Below, piece after piece: positions 5,713 to 6,281 of a DNA stretch of 6,281 bases. The stretch spans positions 1 to 6,281 of the forward strand of contig JAIDTS010000279.1 in the NCBI GenBank assembly GCA_029060585.1. Reading direction: 5' to 3'. The first letter of the stretch is position 1; every line of letters begins with the position of its first letter. A model generated the notes under the pieces. The model made no database searches and was not told where the DNA came from. It was given only the letters and a program-made list of their open reading frames with translations. A program made the position numbers and the translations under genes. This DNA is from Muribaculaceae bacterium (GTDB lineage Bacteria; Bacteroidota; Bacteroidia; Bacteroidales; Muribaculaceae).

Positions 5713-6281
5713 TCAATATCTCCAATCAAGTGATGAATAAATATCATTCTCAGGCTTTACGGAGGAATCGTAGCGCAGACGATCAGAATCAAGACGAAGA
5801 GGACACTCAAGGTTGTTGGTAAAAAGGCCTCCGGTGCCAAGTCCCTGAGGAATTCTGACGTCAAGAGTCGCTGTCCACTGAGCGAGAGCGTTCAGACCGA
5901 CATTCGACTCAAGGGCCGATGTAACCCACCAGCCGATACCTCTGTCTCTCGCCAATGAAATCCACTCCTCCGCTCCTGAGAAACCTCCACAGAGCGAGGG
6001 CTTGAGGATGACATAGGCCGGCCTCACTTCATCAAGAAGCCTCTCCTTTGCCTCCCTGCCATATACTCCTATGAGAGACTCATCAAGTGCGATACTCAAG
6101 GGGGATATCTGACAGAGAAACGACATCAGTTCAGGAAGACCGGCGGGTATCGGTTGTTCGATACTGTGGACCCCAAGGTCTGCCAGCCTTTTAAGGCGGG
6201 GAAGAGCATTGTCCATGTTGAACGCTCCGTTGGCGTCGACCCTTATCTCAAGAGTAGAATCGGAATATTTCCTCCTTACAT
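5713..6281 (-). CDS. menC: o-succinylbenzoate synthase, enolase superfamily (N-terminal part missing)
   Basis: Cytosolic Mg-dependent enzyme that dehydrates SHCHC to o-succinylbenzoate in menaquinone synthesis. The frame is open to the right edge, so the start lies beyond it; an internal ATG at 6216 is not the start. The window holds the last 188 residues of a protein usually about 320-370 long. Seen: the three metal ligands of the enolase-superfamily barrel, in RVDANG (aspartate codon 6237-6235), SIEQP (glutamate codon 6159-6157) and ALDES (aspartate codon 6084-6082). The catalytic lysine is in ILKPS (codon 6003-6001), and an ALESNVGLNALAQ segment resembles the ESSLGL region of E. coli MenC. 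The upstream KxK catalytic lysine lies outside the window. These features also occur in dipeptide epimerases and N-acylamino-acid racemases, but the tight pairing with menE supports MenC. The men promoter must lie to the right. Confidence 0.9.
   Translation of the reverse strand, partial: VRRKYSDSTLEIRVDANGAFNMDNALPRLKRLADLGVHSIEQPIPAGLPELMSFLCQISPLSIALDESLIGVYGREAKERLLDEVRPAYVILKPSLCGGFSGAEEWISLARDRGIGWWVTSALESNVGLNALAQWTATLDVRIPQGLGTGGLFTNNLECPLRLDSDRLRYDSSVKPENDIYSSLDWRY

Noticed and set aside
5311..5733. 140-codon open frame on the + strand
   Set aside because: It is antisense to menE, serine/arginine/proline-rich in the manner of a reverse-strand shadow, with no promoter or recognisable domain.
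1..6281. Mobile element, CRISPR array, defence system, RNA gene or phage remnant
   Set aside because: No transposase, integrase, long repeat, repeat-spacer pattern, tRNA-like or rRNA-like sequence is visible; all large frames are accounted for by housekeeping or regulatory genes.

Overview
The window looks like an ordinary chromosomal segment of a member of the Bacteroidota, most likely the order Bacteroidales. Three things suggest this. The promoter boxes between the divergent genes fit the Bacteroidota consensus (TAnnTTTG near -7 and a TTG-type box near -33). The start codons are preceded by A-rich sequence with no Shine-Dalgarno motif. The gene types (a ClC-CBS transporter next to fmt, a short-form menE directly after menC) are ones I recall from Bacteroidales genomes. 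There is no sign of mobile elements, phage, CRISPR arrays or tRNA/rRNA genes.

Layout, left to right. (1) Positions 1-1659, + strand: the 3' part of a ClC-family chloride channel/transporter with a C-terminal pair of CBS domains. Its start lies beyond the left edge. (2) 1705-2652, +: fmt, methionyl-tRNA formyltransferase, 45 nt downstream and probably co-transcribed. (3) 2694-3707, -: a YghZ/Gpr-type aldo-keto reductase, convergent with fmt. A 10-bp inverted repeat separates the two stop codons. (4) 3708-4008: a 301-bp AT-rich divergent control region with one promoter for each flanking gene, an inverted repeat between them, and a hairpin plus mini-ORFs in the leader of the rightward gene. (5) 4009-4710, +: a Crp/Fnr-family regulator lacking the cAMP-contact residues and the Fnr cysteines. 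(6) 4707-5711, -: menE, whose stop codon overlaps that of the regulator. (7) 5713-6281, -: the 3' part of menC, separated from menE by one base and cut by the right edge.

Working together: menC and menE carry out consecutive steps of menaquinone synthesis (o-succinylbenzoate formation, then its CoA activation). They look like the promoter-distal end of a men operon that enters from the right. fmt formylates the initiator Met-tRNA. The aldo-keto reductase probably detoxifies small aldehydes and shares its control region with the Crp-like regulator, which is therefore a candidate regulator of it and of itself. I see no clear evidence of an undescribed multi-gene system. The most notable point is that the ClC protein departs from the classical family at two functionally decisive positions.
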